Assembly: GCA_021648025.1 (NCBI GenBank)
Contig: JAKITO010000021.1
Span: 1-50,148 of the forward strand
Length of the DNA: 50,148 bases
Source of the DNA: Paracoccaceae bacterium
Lineage (GTDB): Bacteria; Pseudomonadota; Alphaproteobacteria; Rhodobacterales; Rhodobacteraceae
Direction: 5' to 3'
In this document: piece by piece, positions 8,416 to 17,345 of the stretch
How positions within the stretch are numbered: position 1 is the first letter of the stretch
How the letters are laid out: every line of letters starts with the position of its first letter
Notes under the pieces: model-generated
Seen by the model: the letters and a program-made list of their open reading frames with translations, nothing else
Databases searched by the model: none
What the model was told of the DNA's origin: nothing
Program-made: the position numbers and the translations under genes

Positions 8416-9633
8416 TCAGCGCTCCACCAGTTGCACACGTTTGTTGTAGATGTTCAGGAAGAACGAGATGGTCAGGCTGATGAACATGTAGAATGCCATG
8501 GTCATCCCGACCATTTCCACCGCATATCCGGCCTGATTAAGCGCCGTCTGCATGAACAGTGACACGATGTCGGAATAGCCGATGGCAATTGCCAGCGACG
8601 AATTCTTTACCGTGTCCATCCAGTTGCTGATCATCGGCGGCACAATCGCCGGCATGGCCTGCGGGATGATCACCAGCCCCATGACCCGATCCGGTTTCAG
8701 GCCGATCGACATCGCCGCATCAGTTTGTCCCCGGTTGACCGACAGGATGCCCGCGCGGACAGATTCGGCAATAGCCGCGGCATGATAGATGCTAAGCGCC
8801 ACCAAAAGCGCCAGGAAAGCCGGCGGAACACTGGTGCCACCGGTATAGTTGAACCCGGCAAGCACCGGCACATCCCACTCCAACGGCATGCCGGTGGCCA
8901 GGAACACCGCACCCGGCAGCAGGACAATCGCCGCAATCGACGGCAGCAGGGTTTTGGTCTGCACCCCGGATTTTTCCTGTTTTGCATGGGCACGGCGACG
9001 AAAATAAACCACGCCACCAATTGCAACGGCCAGGGCAACAAGGGTCATCCAGAACAGATCGCCGGGAACTGGCGTTGCCATATAGAGACCACGGTTATTG
9101 AGTATGACACGCTCGGCTCCGAGGGAAAGGTCGATGGATTTCTTGACCACCGGCAGCAGGCTGAAGACGCCGATGTACCAGAATACGATCTGAATCAGCA
9201 GCGGCACGTTGCGAAAGATTTCCACAAAGGCCAGCGCCACCTTGGCAACCAGCCAGTTGGGCGACAGCCGCATAACCCCGACAAAAAAGCCAAGCACGGT
9301 GCTGAGAATGATTGCCAGAAACGAGACCAACAGCGTGTTAAGCGCGCCGATCATGAAAATACGGCCATAGGTGCCGACGCCGGGGGTGTATTCGATCAGC
9401 TTGAAATCCGTATCAAACCCGGCGGACGAGTTGATGAAACCGAACCCGGTATTCATGCCGCGGAGTTCAAGGTTGGTGGCTGTGTTGCTGATCAGGTACC
9501 AGGCCAGCCAACCAACGATGCCAGCCGTCACAACCTGGTAAAACACCGAACGGACACGCTGATCCTGAAAGAAGTTGAATTCTTCCTTTGGTCGGACTCG
9601 CACTTTTGCTTTCTGGTTGGTGGTATCCGTCAC
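8416..9633 (-). CDS. aapQ: General L-amino acid ABC transporter, permease AapQ
   Basis: 405 residues, the long AapQ/BztB type. Predicted membrane spans include GWLAWYLISNTATNL and ILSTVLGFFVGVM. A large periplasmic insert lies mid-protein, and the EAA loop reads AESVRAGILSVNRGQTDAAMSIGLK. It pairs with AapM in the inner membrane. An intercistronic stem-loop separates it from the upstream binding-protein gene aapJ, which would let the receptor be made in excess over the permease. Confidence 0.92.
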   Translation of the reverse strand: MTDTTNQKAKVRVRPKEEFNFFQDQRVRSVFYQVVTAGIVGWLAWYLISNTATNLELRGMNTGFGFINSSAGFDTDFKLIEYTPGVGTYGRIFMIGALNTLLVSFLAIILSTVLGFFVGVMRLSPNWLVAKVALAFVEIFRNVPLLIQIVFWYIGVFSLLPVVKKSIDLSLGAERVILNNRGLYMATPVPGDLFWMTLVALAVAIGGVVYFRRRAHAKQEKSGVQTKTLLPSIAAIVLLPGAVFLATGMPLEWDVPVLAGFNYTGGTSVPPAFLALLVALSIYHAAAIAESVRAGILSVNRGQTDAAMSIGLKPDRVMGLVIIPQAMPAIVPPMISNWMDTVKNSSLAIAIGYSDIVSLFMQTALNQAGYAVEMVGMTMAFYMFISLTISFFLNIYNKRVQLVER

Positions 9634-9687
9634 ATCACATCCCCCTGTACCGTGTCCTTGCCGATTTTGAGTATCAGCTTAAAACAA

Positions 9688-9714
9688 TGGTGCCGGACCA
9701 AAGGCCCGGCACCA
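9688..9714 (-). promoter_or_regulatory. Intercistronic stem-loop between aapJ and aapQ
   Basis: Read on the minus strand, TGGTGCCGG pairs perfectly over nine bases with CCGGCACCA around a nine-base loop. It is followed by TTGTTTTAAG. Position between binding protein and permease suggests a partial terminator or 3'-end stabiliser for aapJ mRNA. Confidence 0.7.
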
Positions 9715-9723
9715 AGAAGTGAT

Positions 9724-10764
9724 TTAACGCATCGGTGGCGAATACATCAGACCGCCATTGGTCCAAAGCGCATTCAGGCTGCCTTCACGCGCAATGCCAA
9801 GACCCTGCTCACCATCACCCATGTATTTTTCATAGATTTCGCCGTAGTTTCCGACGGCTTTGATGATGTTATAGGCCCAGTCTTTTTCAAGGTCGAGACC
9901 TTCATTCAGGTTGCTCTCAGCTCCAAGCATGCGCAGCACGTTCGGATCTTTCGAGTTAGCGCGCATATCTTCGACATTGCCCTGAGTGATGCCCAGTTCT
10001 TCAGCGTTGATCAACGCGAACACAGACCAGCGCACGATGTCCGACCACTGGTTGTCGCCATGACGAACCGCCGGAGCCAGCGGCTCTTTGGACAGGGTCA
10101 CAGGCAGGATCATGTGATCTGCAGGAACCGGAAATGCCGCCATGTTGCCAGCCATTGATGATTTGTCACCGGTCACCGCATCACAGCCACCGTTCACATA
10201 GGTATCGTCGCGCACGTTGAAATCTTCAAACGTAACGGCGCTGATACCCAGGTCATTGGCCCGGCTGAAGTCGGTAAGGTTCAGTTCAGTGGTTGTGCCA
10301 GTGGTCACACAGACTTTGGCACCCTTCAGTTGCATCGCATTGGTGATGCCGCTGTCTTTACGCACAGTGAAACCCTGGCCATCATAAAAGTTCGGGGTCA
10401 GGAAATCGATCCCAAGCTGACTGTCTCGGGTCAGAGTCCAGGTTGCGGTCCGCGACAGCATGTCGCTTTCGCCATTGGCCAGTGCAGTGAAACGCGACTG
10501 AGTGCTGACGGACTGAATTTCAAGCTTGGTCGGGTCGCCGAAAATGGCGGCGGCAACCGCCTGGCAAACCGAAACATCAAGACCATACCAGTTGCCCTCA
10601 GTATCAAGCATATAATAACCGGGGGAAGGCGAGCCAACTTGGCAGCGCAGATGGCCGCGTTCCTTGACGATCTCAAGCGTGCTTTGGGCTGAGGCAACCC
10701 CTGCCCCCGATACAGCCAGCGTCGCAATTGCAGCAAGCGAGGCAAAGTTCGGTCGTATTGTCAT
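9724..10764 (-). CDS. aapJ: General L-amino acid ABC transporter, periplasmic binding protein AapJ
   Basis: About 346 residues from the chosen ATG, which follows a GGGAGAA Shine-Dalgarno. A longer frame reaches 10836 but adds 24 residues ahead of an obvious signal peptide, MTIRPNFASLAAIATLAV ending in ASA-Q. The mature protein is a solute-binding family 3 fold: GHLRCQVGSPSPGYY, GLDVSVCQAVAAAIFGD and the DMLSRTATWTLTRDS ligand loop typical of AapJ/BztA. It delivers amino acids to AapQM in the periplasm. Two inverted repeats precede the gene, and a LysR gene lies just upstream on the same strand. Confidence 0.93.
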   Translation of the reverse strand: MTIRPNFASLAAIATLAVSGAGVASAQSTLEIVKERGHLRCQVGSPSPGYYMLDTEGNWYGLDVSVCQAVAAAIFGDPTKLEIQSVSTQSRFTALANGESDMLSRTATWTLTRDSQLGIDFLTPNFYDGQGFTVRKDSGITNAMQLKGAKVCVTTGTTTELNLTDFSRANDLGISAVTFEDFNVRDDTYVNGGCDAVTGDKSSMAGNMAAFPVPADHMILPVTLSKEPLAPAVRHGDNQWSDIVRWSVFALINAEELGITQGNVEDMRANSKDPNVLRMLGAESNLNEGLDLEKDWAYNIIKAVGNYGEIYEKYMGDGEQGLGIAREGSLNALWTNGGLMYSPPMR

Positions 10765-10782
10765 AATTTTTCTCCCATTTTT

Positions 10783-10829
10783 TTGTATTGGGCACCCTAG
10801 GAAGCCAATGCAAAGAGTGTCCAATACAA
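10783..10829. promoter_or_regulatory. Inverted repeat in the aapJ leader
   Basis: TTGTATTGGGCAC (10783-10795) and GTGTCCAATACAA (10817-10829) match as an inverted repeat at 12 of 13 positions. In the aapJ transcript the right-hand arm would end about ten bases before the Shine-Dalgarno, so it could act as a leader hairpin. As DNA it could be a regulator site. Confidence 0.55.
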
Positions 10830-10838
10830 TTTTCACCT

Positions 10839-10865
10839 CAACTCATGCAAGAATTGCATGAGTTG
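10839..10865. promoter_or_regulatory. Perfect 27-base palindrome upstream of aapJ
   Basis: CAACTCATGCAA and TTGCATGAGTTG form a perfect 12-bp dyad around a 3-base centre. It lies between the lysR stop and aapJ. No T-run follows on the minus strand, so an operator is more likely than a terminator. Confidence 0.6.
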
Positions 10866-10941
10866 GCATTCTCATTCTTTAGATGTATCAATTTCAGGTC
10901 AGCATTACCTGCCGTCAACGGATATACCCAAGGGGTATTGA

Positions 10942-11859
10942 TCAGGTGCTGTTGGCCTTTTGCTGCACCAGAACCTGCCAGAATCTCTCCACCCTAGGTT
11001 GGTCGTGTTTTGTACTGCGATAAATATTGATATCGACAAAAAGGTCATCCACCGGATCCGCGGCCCGAACAAGCCGCCCTGATTCCAGATCGGCCGCAAC
11101 ATAGGCGCTGGGAATCCAGGCCAGGCCAAAGCCTTCGATGGCCATTGCCTTCAGCGTCGGCGCACTTGAAGATTCGTAAACCGATTTAAAGGTCAGGTGG
11201 CTGTATTTGCGTGCCATATGAAACTTTACGGGGGACGGCGAATTTTTGGTCAGGGTGTGAAGGCACGGGATTGGCCCGGTTGGCGAATCCGGCAACCAAT
11301 AGCGCGGCGCACCCTTGTCGTCCGGGCTTATCACCGGAACAAGCGTCGCTTGACCCAGTTTGAGCGATGCAAAAACCGAGTCATTGTTGAACAATCGGTT
11401 TCTTGGATCCTCATAGCAGATGAAAAAATCCACCGAAGTATCCTGCACCGCCGCGAAATAGTCAGCGACAGTATCATATTCGGTTCTGACAACAAACTGA
11501 TCAGCTTCAATGTAGGGCTGAAGGCTTTTCAACCAGGACGGCAGAAATACATGGGCCAGCGTGGTAAGCGTCGAAAAGCGTATTTTCTCTTTGTCTTCGC
11601 GAACCAGGGTTTGCACGTCTTCTTTTCCCGCTTCGGCAAGGTCGACAATTCTCTGCGCCACGGGCAGGAACACCTTGCCCGCTTCGGTCAGCTGCGACGG
11701 CTGACTGCTTCGGTCAATCAGTGTCGTGCCGATCCAGGCCTCAATCGCCTGAATACGGCGGCTGAATGCAGGTTGCGAAACCGAACGCTGTTGCGCCGCC
11801 ATGCGAAAGTTGCCCAGGGTACTCAACGCCAGTAAATCCTTGAGCCATTTGAGTTCCAT
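10942..11859 (-). CDS. LysR-family transcriptional regulator
   Basis: 305 residues from an ATG preceded by GGAAGG. An upstream in-frame extension to 12045 has no family similarity and was left out. Residues 1-60 form the LysR winged helix (ELKWLKDLLALSTLGNF, AFSRRIQAIEAWIG, TLIDRS), followed by the coiled linker and a periplasmic-binding-like effector domain with LKAMAIEGFGLAWIPS near the end. It reads away from the amino-acid oxidase gene and towards aapJ, the arrangement expected for a regulator of one or both. The effector is probably an amino acid, by inference. Confidence 0.85.
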   Translation of the reverse strand: MELKWLKDLLALSTLGNFRMAAQQRSVSQPAFSRRIQAIEAWIGTTLIDRSSQPSQLTEAGKVFLPVAQRIVDLAEAGKEDVQTLVREDKEKIRFSTLTTLAHVFLPSWLKSLQPYIEADQFVVRTEYDTVADYFAAVQDTSVDFFICYEDPRNRLFNNDSVFASLKLGQATLVPVISPDDKGAPRYWLPDSPTGPIPCLHTLTKNSPSPVKFHMARKYSHLTFKSVYESSSAPTLKAMAIEGFGLAWIPSAYVAADLESGRLVRAADPVDDLFVDINIYRSTKHDQPRVERFWQVLVQQKANST

Positions 11860-11959
11860 ACGACTTTCGCCTTCCAGGGTATCGCGGCACATCGGCCTGT
11901 AGTTGTTTGTGTTACGCGAGTTTCGCCAGCCCGTCCACGTTCGTGTAACCGTGGCGATG

Positions 11960-11991
11960 TTTGATATCCAGGCACTTTGATATCCAGGCGC
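11960..11991. repeat. Two tandem 16-bp repeats in the lysR / oxidase divergent gap
   Basis: TTTGATATCCAGGCAC is followed directly by TTTGATATCCAGGCGC (15 of 16 identical). Each contains the palindrome GATATC. The position, between divergent start codons, suits a regulator site, but a chance duplication is possible. Confidence 0.5.
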
Positions 11992-12060
11992 AAGGGTGGC
12001 TTGACGTCGTGGATTCAGCCGTGGATTGTCCGGTTGCAAACCCAAGGAGTTTCCACCGTC

Positions 12061-13320
12061 ATGCCCCCGCTAATACACGCCAAAACCGGGCCGAGAATTG
12101 TTGTTGTTGGTGCTGGGATTATCGGCCTGACGTCCGCCTTGTATCTGGCGCAAGCCGGGTTTTCAGTTGTTGTCGTCGAACGCGAACCCGGCCCTTGTGA
12201 AAACGCCAGCAAAGCCAATGCAGGCCAGCTGCTGTATGACCGGATCGCTGCGATGGCCGCTCCGGGGTTTCCGGCAAGTCAGGCAAAGGCCCTGTTTCAA
12301 TCGGATCAGGGGGTCCATGTTTCCGGGTTGTTGCACCCTGGCAGATGGCCATGGGCCGGGGCATTCCTGCGCCAGTGTACAACTGCGGCCTGGCAGCGAA
12401 ATACCAGCGCTTTGTTAGAGATCGCCCACCGGTCACGCAGTGCGATGACGACAGTGACAAACAGGTACGCTCTGGATTTTGATTGGCGCAAGCCCGGCAA
12501 GCTGGTGCTGTATTCGACGGCTGCCGGATTGGCGGATGCGCATGAGAAGTTTGAATTTCAAACCCGGTTCGGAGGTCGGCACGAAGTTCTGAGTGCTGCG
12601 GAATGTGTCACCCGTGAACCGGCCCTGAAGGGCACGACAAGGGAAATTGCTGGTGGTATTTACCTGCCGGATGCCGAAGTTGGCGACTGTCGGAAGTTCG
12701 GAATTGCCCTGGCGTCTGTTTTGGTTGACCAACTGGACGTTCAGATAAATTACGGCGTTGAAATTCTGGAACTGGTTCGTGACAAAAGCCGCATCCAGGC
12801 CCTGAGAACCAGAAACGGCCTGATCAATGGTGATGTGTTTGTGCTTGCGGCCGGCAAGGCCAACGCAAATCTGGCGCCTGGCCGGTTTTTGGGGAAAAAG
12901 CCGATAACCGGTATCAAGGGCATTTCCCTTACGTTTCCTTTGGGGGATGCAGCGCCCGATCTGAGCGTGACAGACACCACCGGAAAATTCGTTGTTCTGC
13001 GTCTGGGAAACCGGGTGCGCGTTGCGGGGTACGCGATGTTTTCGGATGATCCGGAAATAACCCAAAGCCATGTGGAGAAATTGACAGAAAAAGCACGGGG
13101 GTTGATGCCACACGCCGCATTGTTCAATGAAACGCCGGATACCTGGGTTGGGTTCAGGCCGACCACACCGGATGATTTGCCAATGATCGGGCGGGTGCAT
13201 TCAGAAAACCTGTTTGTAAATGCAGGGCATGGATCATTGGGGTGGACCCTCGCACTCGGGTCTGCCGAAATTTTGCAGGAGAAAATTGGTGGTGCGTTTG
13301 GTCGAAAGGACGGGGTGTAA
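12061..13320 (+). CDS. dadA: FAD-dependent D-amino acid dehydrogenase (DadA-like oxidoreductase)
   Basis: About 419 residues. The ATG chosen follows AAGGAG and begins 15 residues before the dinucleotide-binding motif VVVGAGIIGLTSALYLAQAG (GxGxxG). The longer frame from 11977 adds a non-homologous leader. Other DAO-superfamily features are EREPGPCENASKANAGQL after the fold, the mid-domain YLPDAEVGDCRKFG, and the C-terminal FRPTTPDDLPMIGR ... VNAGHGSLGWTLALGSA flavin segment. DadA-type enzymes deaminate D-amino acids, or D-hydroxyproline in related subfamilies. The nearby DHDPS-family gene and amino-acid transporter suggest an amino-acid catabolic set, possibly hydroxyproline-like, as inference only. 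Confidence 0.82.
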   Translation: MPPLIHAKTGPRIVVVGAGIIGLTSALYLAQAGFSVVVVEREPGPCENASKANAGQLLYDRIAAMAAPGFPASQAKALFQSDQGVHVSGLLHPGRWPWAGAFLRQCTTAAWQRNTSALLEIAHRSRSAMTTVTNRYALDFDWRKPGKLVLYSTAAGLADAHEKFEFQTRFGGRHEVLSAAECVTREPALKGTTREIAGGIYLPDAEVGDCRKFGIALASVLVDQLDVQINYGVEILELVRDKSRIQALRTRNGLINGDVFVLAAGKANANLAPGRFLGKKPITGIKGISLTFPLGDAAPDLSVTDTTGKFVVLRLGNRVRVAGYAMFSDDPEITQSHVEKLTEKARGLMPHAALFNETPDTWVGFRPTTPDDLPMIGRVHSENLFVNAGHGSLGWTLALGSAEILQEKIGGAFGRKDGV

Positions 13321-13465
13321 GTAGGCCGCGAACACCTCTGACTGACCCGCGTCGGATTTGCAGGAACACGCAAACCTCATGAAAATGGTGATCCCGAATG
13401 GATTCGGCCCACCAACCTGCCCCTTAGGACAGGGGAAACCCATATGCGATTCCCCTGACGCAATA

Positions 13466-13578
13466 GTGCCCCCGGATAAGGCCTGTGAAAGATAAACAGA
13501 ACCCGTGAAATTGGCGGCCTGAATGAAACCATGATCCATCCTAAACAGGCGGCTAACTGGTCAAAATAGTAGGATTGT
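13466..13578 (+). mobile_element. IS3-family insertion-sequence remnant, 3' end (copy A)
   Basis: About 113 bases closely match 26654-26766. Both copies carry a decayed OrfB-transposase tail: a PDKACER segment, then VKLAA stop here and VKMAA stop in the other copy. The following stretch encodes GGLNETMIH...WSK stop in both. The pattern fits the right end of an IS3-group element. An in-frame stop inside PDKACER shows this copy is dead. The 145 bases before it, after the oxidase gene, show nothing recognisable. Confidence 0.6.
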
Positions 13579-13806
13579 CTCATATATTGGTTGGGTCGGG
13601 CTGTGTGGTTGGTCATTTGAATGTCCTCAAGAATAACATGCTACATCGTTTAAGTCTGCCGATGAATTCGAAAGGGTTGGACTCAGAGAAAGCTGCCAAA
13701 GGCTTCAACCGGATTGAGGCTGTAGGCGGTATCTTCTTGACGCGATGCAAATGGTCTGAGACCTCTGAGATTGGCTTTAGTCCAATCAAAAAGGTTAGAT
13801 AGACCG

Positions 13807-14748
13807 ATGAGTAATAACCAGATTTGCGGGGTCGTTACCCCGCTTTTGACTCCATACAATGATGATCTGTCGATTTCCGAGGATCTTTATCTTCAGCATG
13901 CCGCAGATATCCTGACCCAAGGTTCGCATTTTCTGTCACCTTTTGGAACCACCGGCGAGGCGCTTTCGAATTCGACCCGTGAACGTATGGGAATTCTGGA
14001 ACTGCTGGCGTCATCCGGCGTTGCCAGCGCGGGCCAGCTTATGCCCGGAACCGGTTTGTGTTCGCTGGAAGAAACCATTGCATTGACGCGCCATGCGTAT
14101 GATCTGGGCTGTGCTGCCGCCATGTTGCTGCCGCCTTTTTTCTATTCCAACCCCGATGACGAAGGGTTGTACCGTTATTTCAGTCAGTTGATCGAAGCTA
14201 TGGGCGACAAGGCTCCAAAGATTATCCTCTATCATATTCCGCAGAACACCGGCGTGGCGATCTCTCCGCCTCTGTCCGCGCGCCTGAACACGGCGTTCCC
14301 GGAAATAGTGGTGGCCTATAAAGACAGCTCGGGTGATTGGGAAAATACCGTGGCGGTGATCAATGCCGCACCCGGTTTGGCGGTTTTTCCGGCATCCGAG
14401 ACGGTGTTGAAAAAAGGCATGGACCTGGGTGCCGCTGGCTGTATTTCGGCCACTTGCAATTCAAATGTGGGCAATATCCGTGCCATGTATGACGCGGTTC
14501 TGGCCGGGGATGCGGCGCAGGTTGCCAATCTGCAACCGGGGTTGGAACAGCATCGCAAGGCGGTTCAGAACGTCGGTCTTATCGGTGGATTGAAAAGCCT
14601 CAAGGCGGCCCACAGCAATGACCCGAGATGGCTGAACCTGCGCGCGCCGCATGTGAATGCGGATCCGGGCTTTGGGGTGAACCTGTTTGGCGGACAGGCT
14701 GGTGAGAGGGACGGTGCAAAGGGACTGGGCGGACACTCGCGGCGGTAA
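13807..14748 (+). CDS. DHDPS/N-acetylneuraminate-lyase family aldolase
   Basis: 313 residues from the second in-frame ATG, where the family alignment begins (NNQICGVVTPLLTP). TIM-barrel signatures: PFGTTGEA at 45-52, Tyr132 in LYHIP, and the Schiff-base Lys162 in AYKDSSGD. Members include dihydrodipicolinate synthase, pyrroline-hydroxycarboxylate deaminase and 2-keto-3-deoxy-acid aldolases. The protein lacks the strongly conserved dapA surroundings and sits next to a DadA-like enzyme, so a catabolic lyase or deaminase is more likely than lysine synthesis. The last 20 residues (Gly-rich, ending GGHSRR) look unlike the usual family ending and may be a read-through tail. Confidence 0.8.
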   Translation: MSNNQICGVVTPLLTPYNDDLSISEDLYLQHAADILTQGSHFLSPFGTTGEALSNSTRERMGILELLASSGVASAGQLMPGTGLCSLEETIALTRHAYDLGCAAAMLLPPFFYSNPDDEGLYRYFSQLIEAMGDKAPKIILYHIPQNTGVAISPPLSARLNTAFPEIVVAYKDSSGDWENTVAVINAAPGLAVFPASETVLKKGMDLGAAGCISATCNSNVGNIRAMYDAVLAGDAAQVANLQPGLEQHRKAVQNVGLIGGLKSLKAAHSNDPRWLNLRAPHVNADPGFGVNLFGGQAGERDGAKGLGGHSRR

Positions 14749-15046
14749 TCGGCGCAGGCAATTTGGTTCTCGAAAAACCTGACCTGGCTGGTTTCGGTAA
14801 AGCCGGGGCATGGTTTGGTTTCGGCAATCGTGTTGAAATAGCAGCCTTTATTGCCGACGTGTCGGGCAGAACCATCGCCGCTCTGAACGGTAAGGATGGG
14901 TTGTGTGGCCTTCAGAACGCTGATGGCGCACAGAAATTTGTGCCAACCGGGCGGGCGGAAGACGCCTGGAAACTGTATCTTACAGTTCACATATTCAAAG
15001 AACCGGTGATTGATCCCTTGAAAACCTTTGCAAATGGCCTCATTTA
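14749..15046. other. Gap without a supported gene before infA
   Basis: About 300 bases. A plus-strand frame of 94 codons (14763-15047) and overlapping minus-strand frames exist, but none shows a known domain, a good ribosome-binding site or a convincing codon pattern. I make no gene call. Confidence 0.5.
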
Positions 15047-15072
15047 GGCGCGTGAACCCGCGCCATGCGGGT
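15047..15072 (+). promoter_or_regulatory. Two mutually exclusive hairpins upstream of infA
   Basis: GGCGCG can pair with CGCGCC (15047-15052 with 15059-15064). Alternatively ACCCGC can pair with GCGGGT (15056-15061 with 15067-15072). They share bases 15059-15061, so only one can form. They lie 22-47 bases before the infA start. Confidence 0.4.
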
Positions 15073-15093
15073 GAAACCTAAGATGGAGACAAC

Positions 15094-15312
15094 ATGCCCA
15101 AGGAAGATATTCTTGAATTCCCCGGCGTCGTGAAGGAACTCCTGCCGAATGCGACGTTTCGGGTCGAGCTTGAGAATGGCCATGAGATTATCGCACATAC
15201 GGCAGGCAAGATGCGCAAGAACCGCATCCGGGTTCTGGCCGGCGACAAAGTACAGGTCGAAATGACCCCTTATGATCTGTCCAAGGGGCGGATCAACTAC
15301 CGCTTTAAGTAA
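15094..15312 (+). CDS. infA: Translation initiation factor IF-1
   Basis: 72 residues, the exact length and pattern of IF-1: a single OB fold beginning [19 protein letters not shown], then [22 protein letters not shown] and the conserved end [12 protein letters not shown]. It binds the 30S A site during initiation. It is the first gene of the infA-maf-rng-yacG block common in Rhodobacteraceae, and is followed by maf after eight bases. Confidence 0.97.
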   Translation: MPKEDILEFPGVVKELLPNATFRVELENGHEIIAHTAGKMRKNRIRVLAGDKVQVEMTPYDLSKGRINYRFK

Positions 15313-15320
15313 CTGGTTTT

Positions 15321-15899
15321 ATGGCGTTTATCCTTGGATCAGGCAGCCCGCGACGGCTTGACCTGCTGGCACAGCTTGGCGTGGTGCCGGATGCTGTGCG
15401 CCCGCCCGACATAGACGAAACACCACTGAAAGCGGAATTGCCACGCCCTTATTGCATACGGATCGCTTTGGCCAAGGCGATGGCTGTTAAGACGGCGGAT
15501 GATGACATCGTTTTATGTGCGGATACGACGGTTGCCCTGGGACGGCGTATTCTGGGCAAACCGGCTGATGCAGCCGAAGCGGCTAAGTTTCTGCGGTCAC
15601 TTTCGGGGCGAAGGCACCGGGTGATCACCGCAATTGCTGTGCGACGGGGTAAAAACCTCTGGCAAAAAGATGTGATCAGCCAGGTCAAGATGAAGCGGCT
15701 GTCGGATCTGGACCTGAAATATTACCTTGCCAGCGATGATTGGCGGGGCAAAGCCGGCGGCTACGCCATTCAAGGCCCTGCATCGGCGTTCATTCCCTGG
15801 ATTTCCGGGTCGTTCACGGGCATTGTCGGATTGCCATTGGCTGAAACCGCCGGGCTGTTGTCAGCCGCCGGTTATCCACTTTATCAGGGGGCACCATGA
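15321..15899 (+). CDS. maf: Maf-like nucleotide pyrophosphatase
   Basis: 192 residues. Family signatures are the N-terminal GSGSPRR (residues 6-12), the IDET near 35, the ADT with catalytic aspartate near 68, [21 protein letters not shown], and the late KAGGYAIQG. Maf proteins hydrolyse nucleoside triphosphates, often dTTP/UTP or modified pyrimidines, as a house-cleaning function. The stop overlaps the next start by four bases (ATGA). Confidence 0.9.
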   Translation: MAFILGSGSPRRLDLLAQLGVVPDAVRPPDIDETPLKAELPRPYCIRIALAKAMAVKTADDDIVLCADTTVALGRRILGKPADAAEAAKFLRSLSGRRHRVITAIAVRRGKNLWQKDVISQVKMKRLSDLDLKYYLASDDWRGKAGGYAIQGPASAFIPWISGSFTGIVGLPLAETAGLLSAAGYPLYQGAP

Positions 15900-16927
15900 A
15901 GGGTCGTACCATCGTTCTTGACCATCTGAAAACCCGCGAGGCTGCGGCGTTGATGGTTGACGGCAAGCTTGAGGATTTTCTGATCGAGGGCGACGCCCCA
16001 TCCCCCGGCACCATCTACCGCGCCCGCGCTGACCGGCCCGTCAAAGGCCAGGGCGGCATGTTTGTGTCCACCCCTGACGGCCCGGCCTTCTTGCGCCAGG
16101 TCAAAGGTCTGGCGCCGGGTGCGATGCTTTTGGTGCAGGTGACAGGCTTTGCAGAGCCGGGCAAGGCGATCCCGGTCACCAGCAAGGTATTGTTCAAAAG
16201 CCGCTTTGCAATTGTGACGCCGTTGGCGCCGGGGCTGAACATTTCCCGATCGATCCGCGATGAAGAAGAACGCGACCGGTTGCTGGAAATTGCCCATGCC
16301 GAAATGGGCGACGCCGGGTTTGGGTTGATCCTGCGATCCTCTTGCGCCGGTGCCGATGCTGATGAAATTGTCAGCGACGTGGCCAACACAGCAGATTTGG
16401 CAAGCCAGATCATGGCTGACAAAGGCACGGACGCGGAAAAGCTGATTGATGGGGATGGTCCCCACACCCTTGCCTGGCGTGAATGGACCGACCCGGCAGA
16501 GATTGTTCGCGACTCTGGCGGGTTCGAACATCACGGTGTCCTGGACGCACTGGATGGTTTGCGGCAAACCGGCGAGGCTTTGGCTGGCGGTGGTCACATC
16601 TATATTGAGCCAACGCGCGCACTGGTGGCGATTGACGTCAATACCGGGCGTGACACTTCCATGGCGGCGGGGCTAAAGGCCAACCTGGCATGTGCCCGTG
16701 CGCTGCCGCGTGCGTTAAGGGTCCGGGGGCTGGGCGGGCAGATTACCCTTGATCTGGCGCCGATGCCGAAAAAGGATCGCCGAGCCTTTGAAACTGCCTT
16801 GCGCGCGGCATTCCGGGCGGACCCGGAAGAGACTGCCCTGGTCGGTTGGACGCCGTTGGGGCATTATGAACTGCAACGCAAACGGGGGCGGGTGCCAGTT
16901 TCCGTCTTGGTGGAGCAATTGTTGTGA
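15896..16927 (+). CDS. rng: Ribonuclease E/G family protein, short form
   Basis: 343 residues, clearly shorter than the roughly 490 of RNase G. It keeps the S1-like and RNase H-like N-terminal parts and the DNase-I-like catalytic core: [21 protein letters not shown] supplies the first catalytic aspartate and ITLDLAPM the second. It ends soon after VLVEQLL with no Zn-link cysteine pair or C-terminal dimer domain. The short form next to maf and yacG recurs in Rhodobacteraceae, so this is probably not a truncation. The likely role is 5'-end-dependent RNA processing. Confidence 0.85.
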   Translation: MKGRTIVLDHLKTREAAALMVDGKLEDFLIEGDAPSPGTIYRARADRPVKGQGGMFVSTPDGPAFLRQVKGLAPGAMLLVQVTGFAEPGKAIPVTSKVLFKSRFAIVTPLAPGLNISRSIRDEEERDRLLEIAHAEMGDAGFGLILRSSCAGADADEIVSDVANTADLASQIMADKGTDAEKLIDGDGPHTLAWREWTDPAEIVRDSGGFEHHGVLDALDGLRQTGEALAGGGHIYIEPTRALVAIDVNTGRDTSMAAGLKANLACARALPRALRVRGLGGQITLDLAPMPKKDRRAFETALRAAFRADPEETALVGWTPLGHYELQRKRGRVPVSVLVEQLL

Positions 16928-17109
16928 CCTGCCCGATCTGTGATACAAAAAGCGACATAAAATACCGTCCATTCTGCTCCCGCCGCTGTGCGGATGTGGA
17001 CCTGGGCAAATGGTTTTCGGGCACTTATGCCATCCCGTCAGATGAAATTGACCCCACAGATAACCCGGATCATGATCTGAACTGGCCGTCAAACCCGACC
17101 CGTCATTGA
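16924..17109 (+). CDS. yacG: DNA gyrase inhibitor YacG (zinc-binding)
   Basis: 61 residues starting at GTG, overlapping the rng stop by four bases. Four cysteines in the pattern CPIC ... CSRRC (3, 6, 18, 22) form the treble-clef zinc site of YacG. DVDLGKWFSGTYAIP is the conserved segment after the zinc knuckle. In E. coli YacG binds GyrB and blocks DNA binding. The acidic tail DEIDPTDNPDHD is typical. Confidence 0.9.
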   Translation: MTCPICDTKSDIKYRPFCSRRCADVDLGKWFSGTYAIPSDEIDPTDNPDHDLNWPSNPTRH

Positions 17110-17345
17110 ACGGTCAACCGGATGTGCCACCCAGTGAGCAAGCCACGTCCACAAAGCGCAGAGAGTTTCGTTTGGCATGTCGTGGCTGCTCAATTTCAAA
17201 GCCATTGGGACATTGGCTGTCGCTACACGCAAAAAGATTGCCAACCCAAGTCAAAAAGCTGCTTCAATTCGATTTATTTGCACTGGACAGTACAGGCTCC
17301 CGGGTCTAAATGTCCGCCACCCAGACGGCGCGAGCCTTCACCCGT

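Noticed and set aside
8725..10158. A 477-codon plus-strand open frame
   Set aside because: Antisense to aapQ and aapJ, both convincing genes.
14763..15047. A 94-codon open frame before infA
   Set aside because: No recognisable domain, no clear ribosome-binding site, and overlapping frames on the other strand are equally long.
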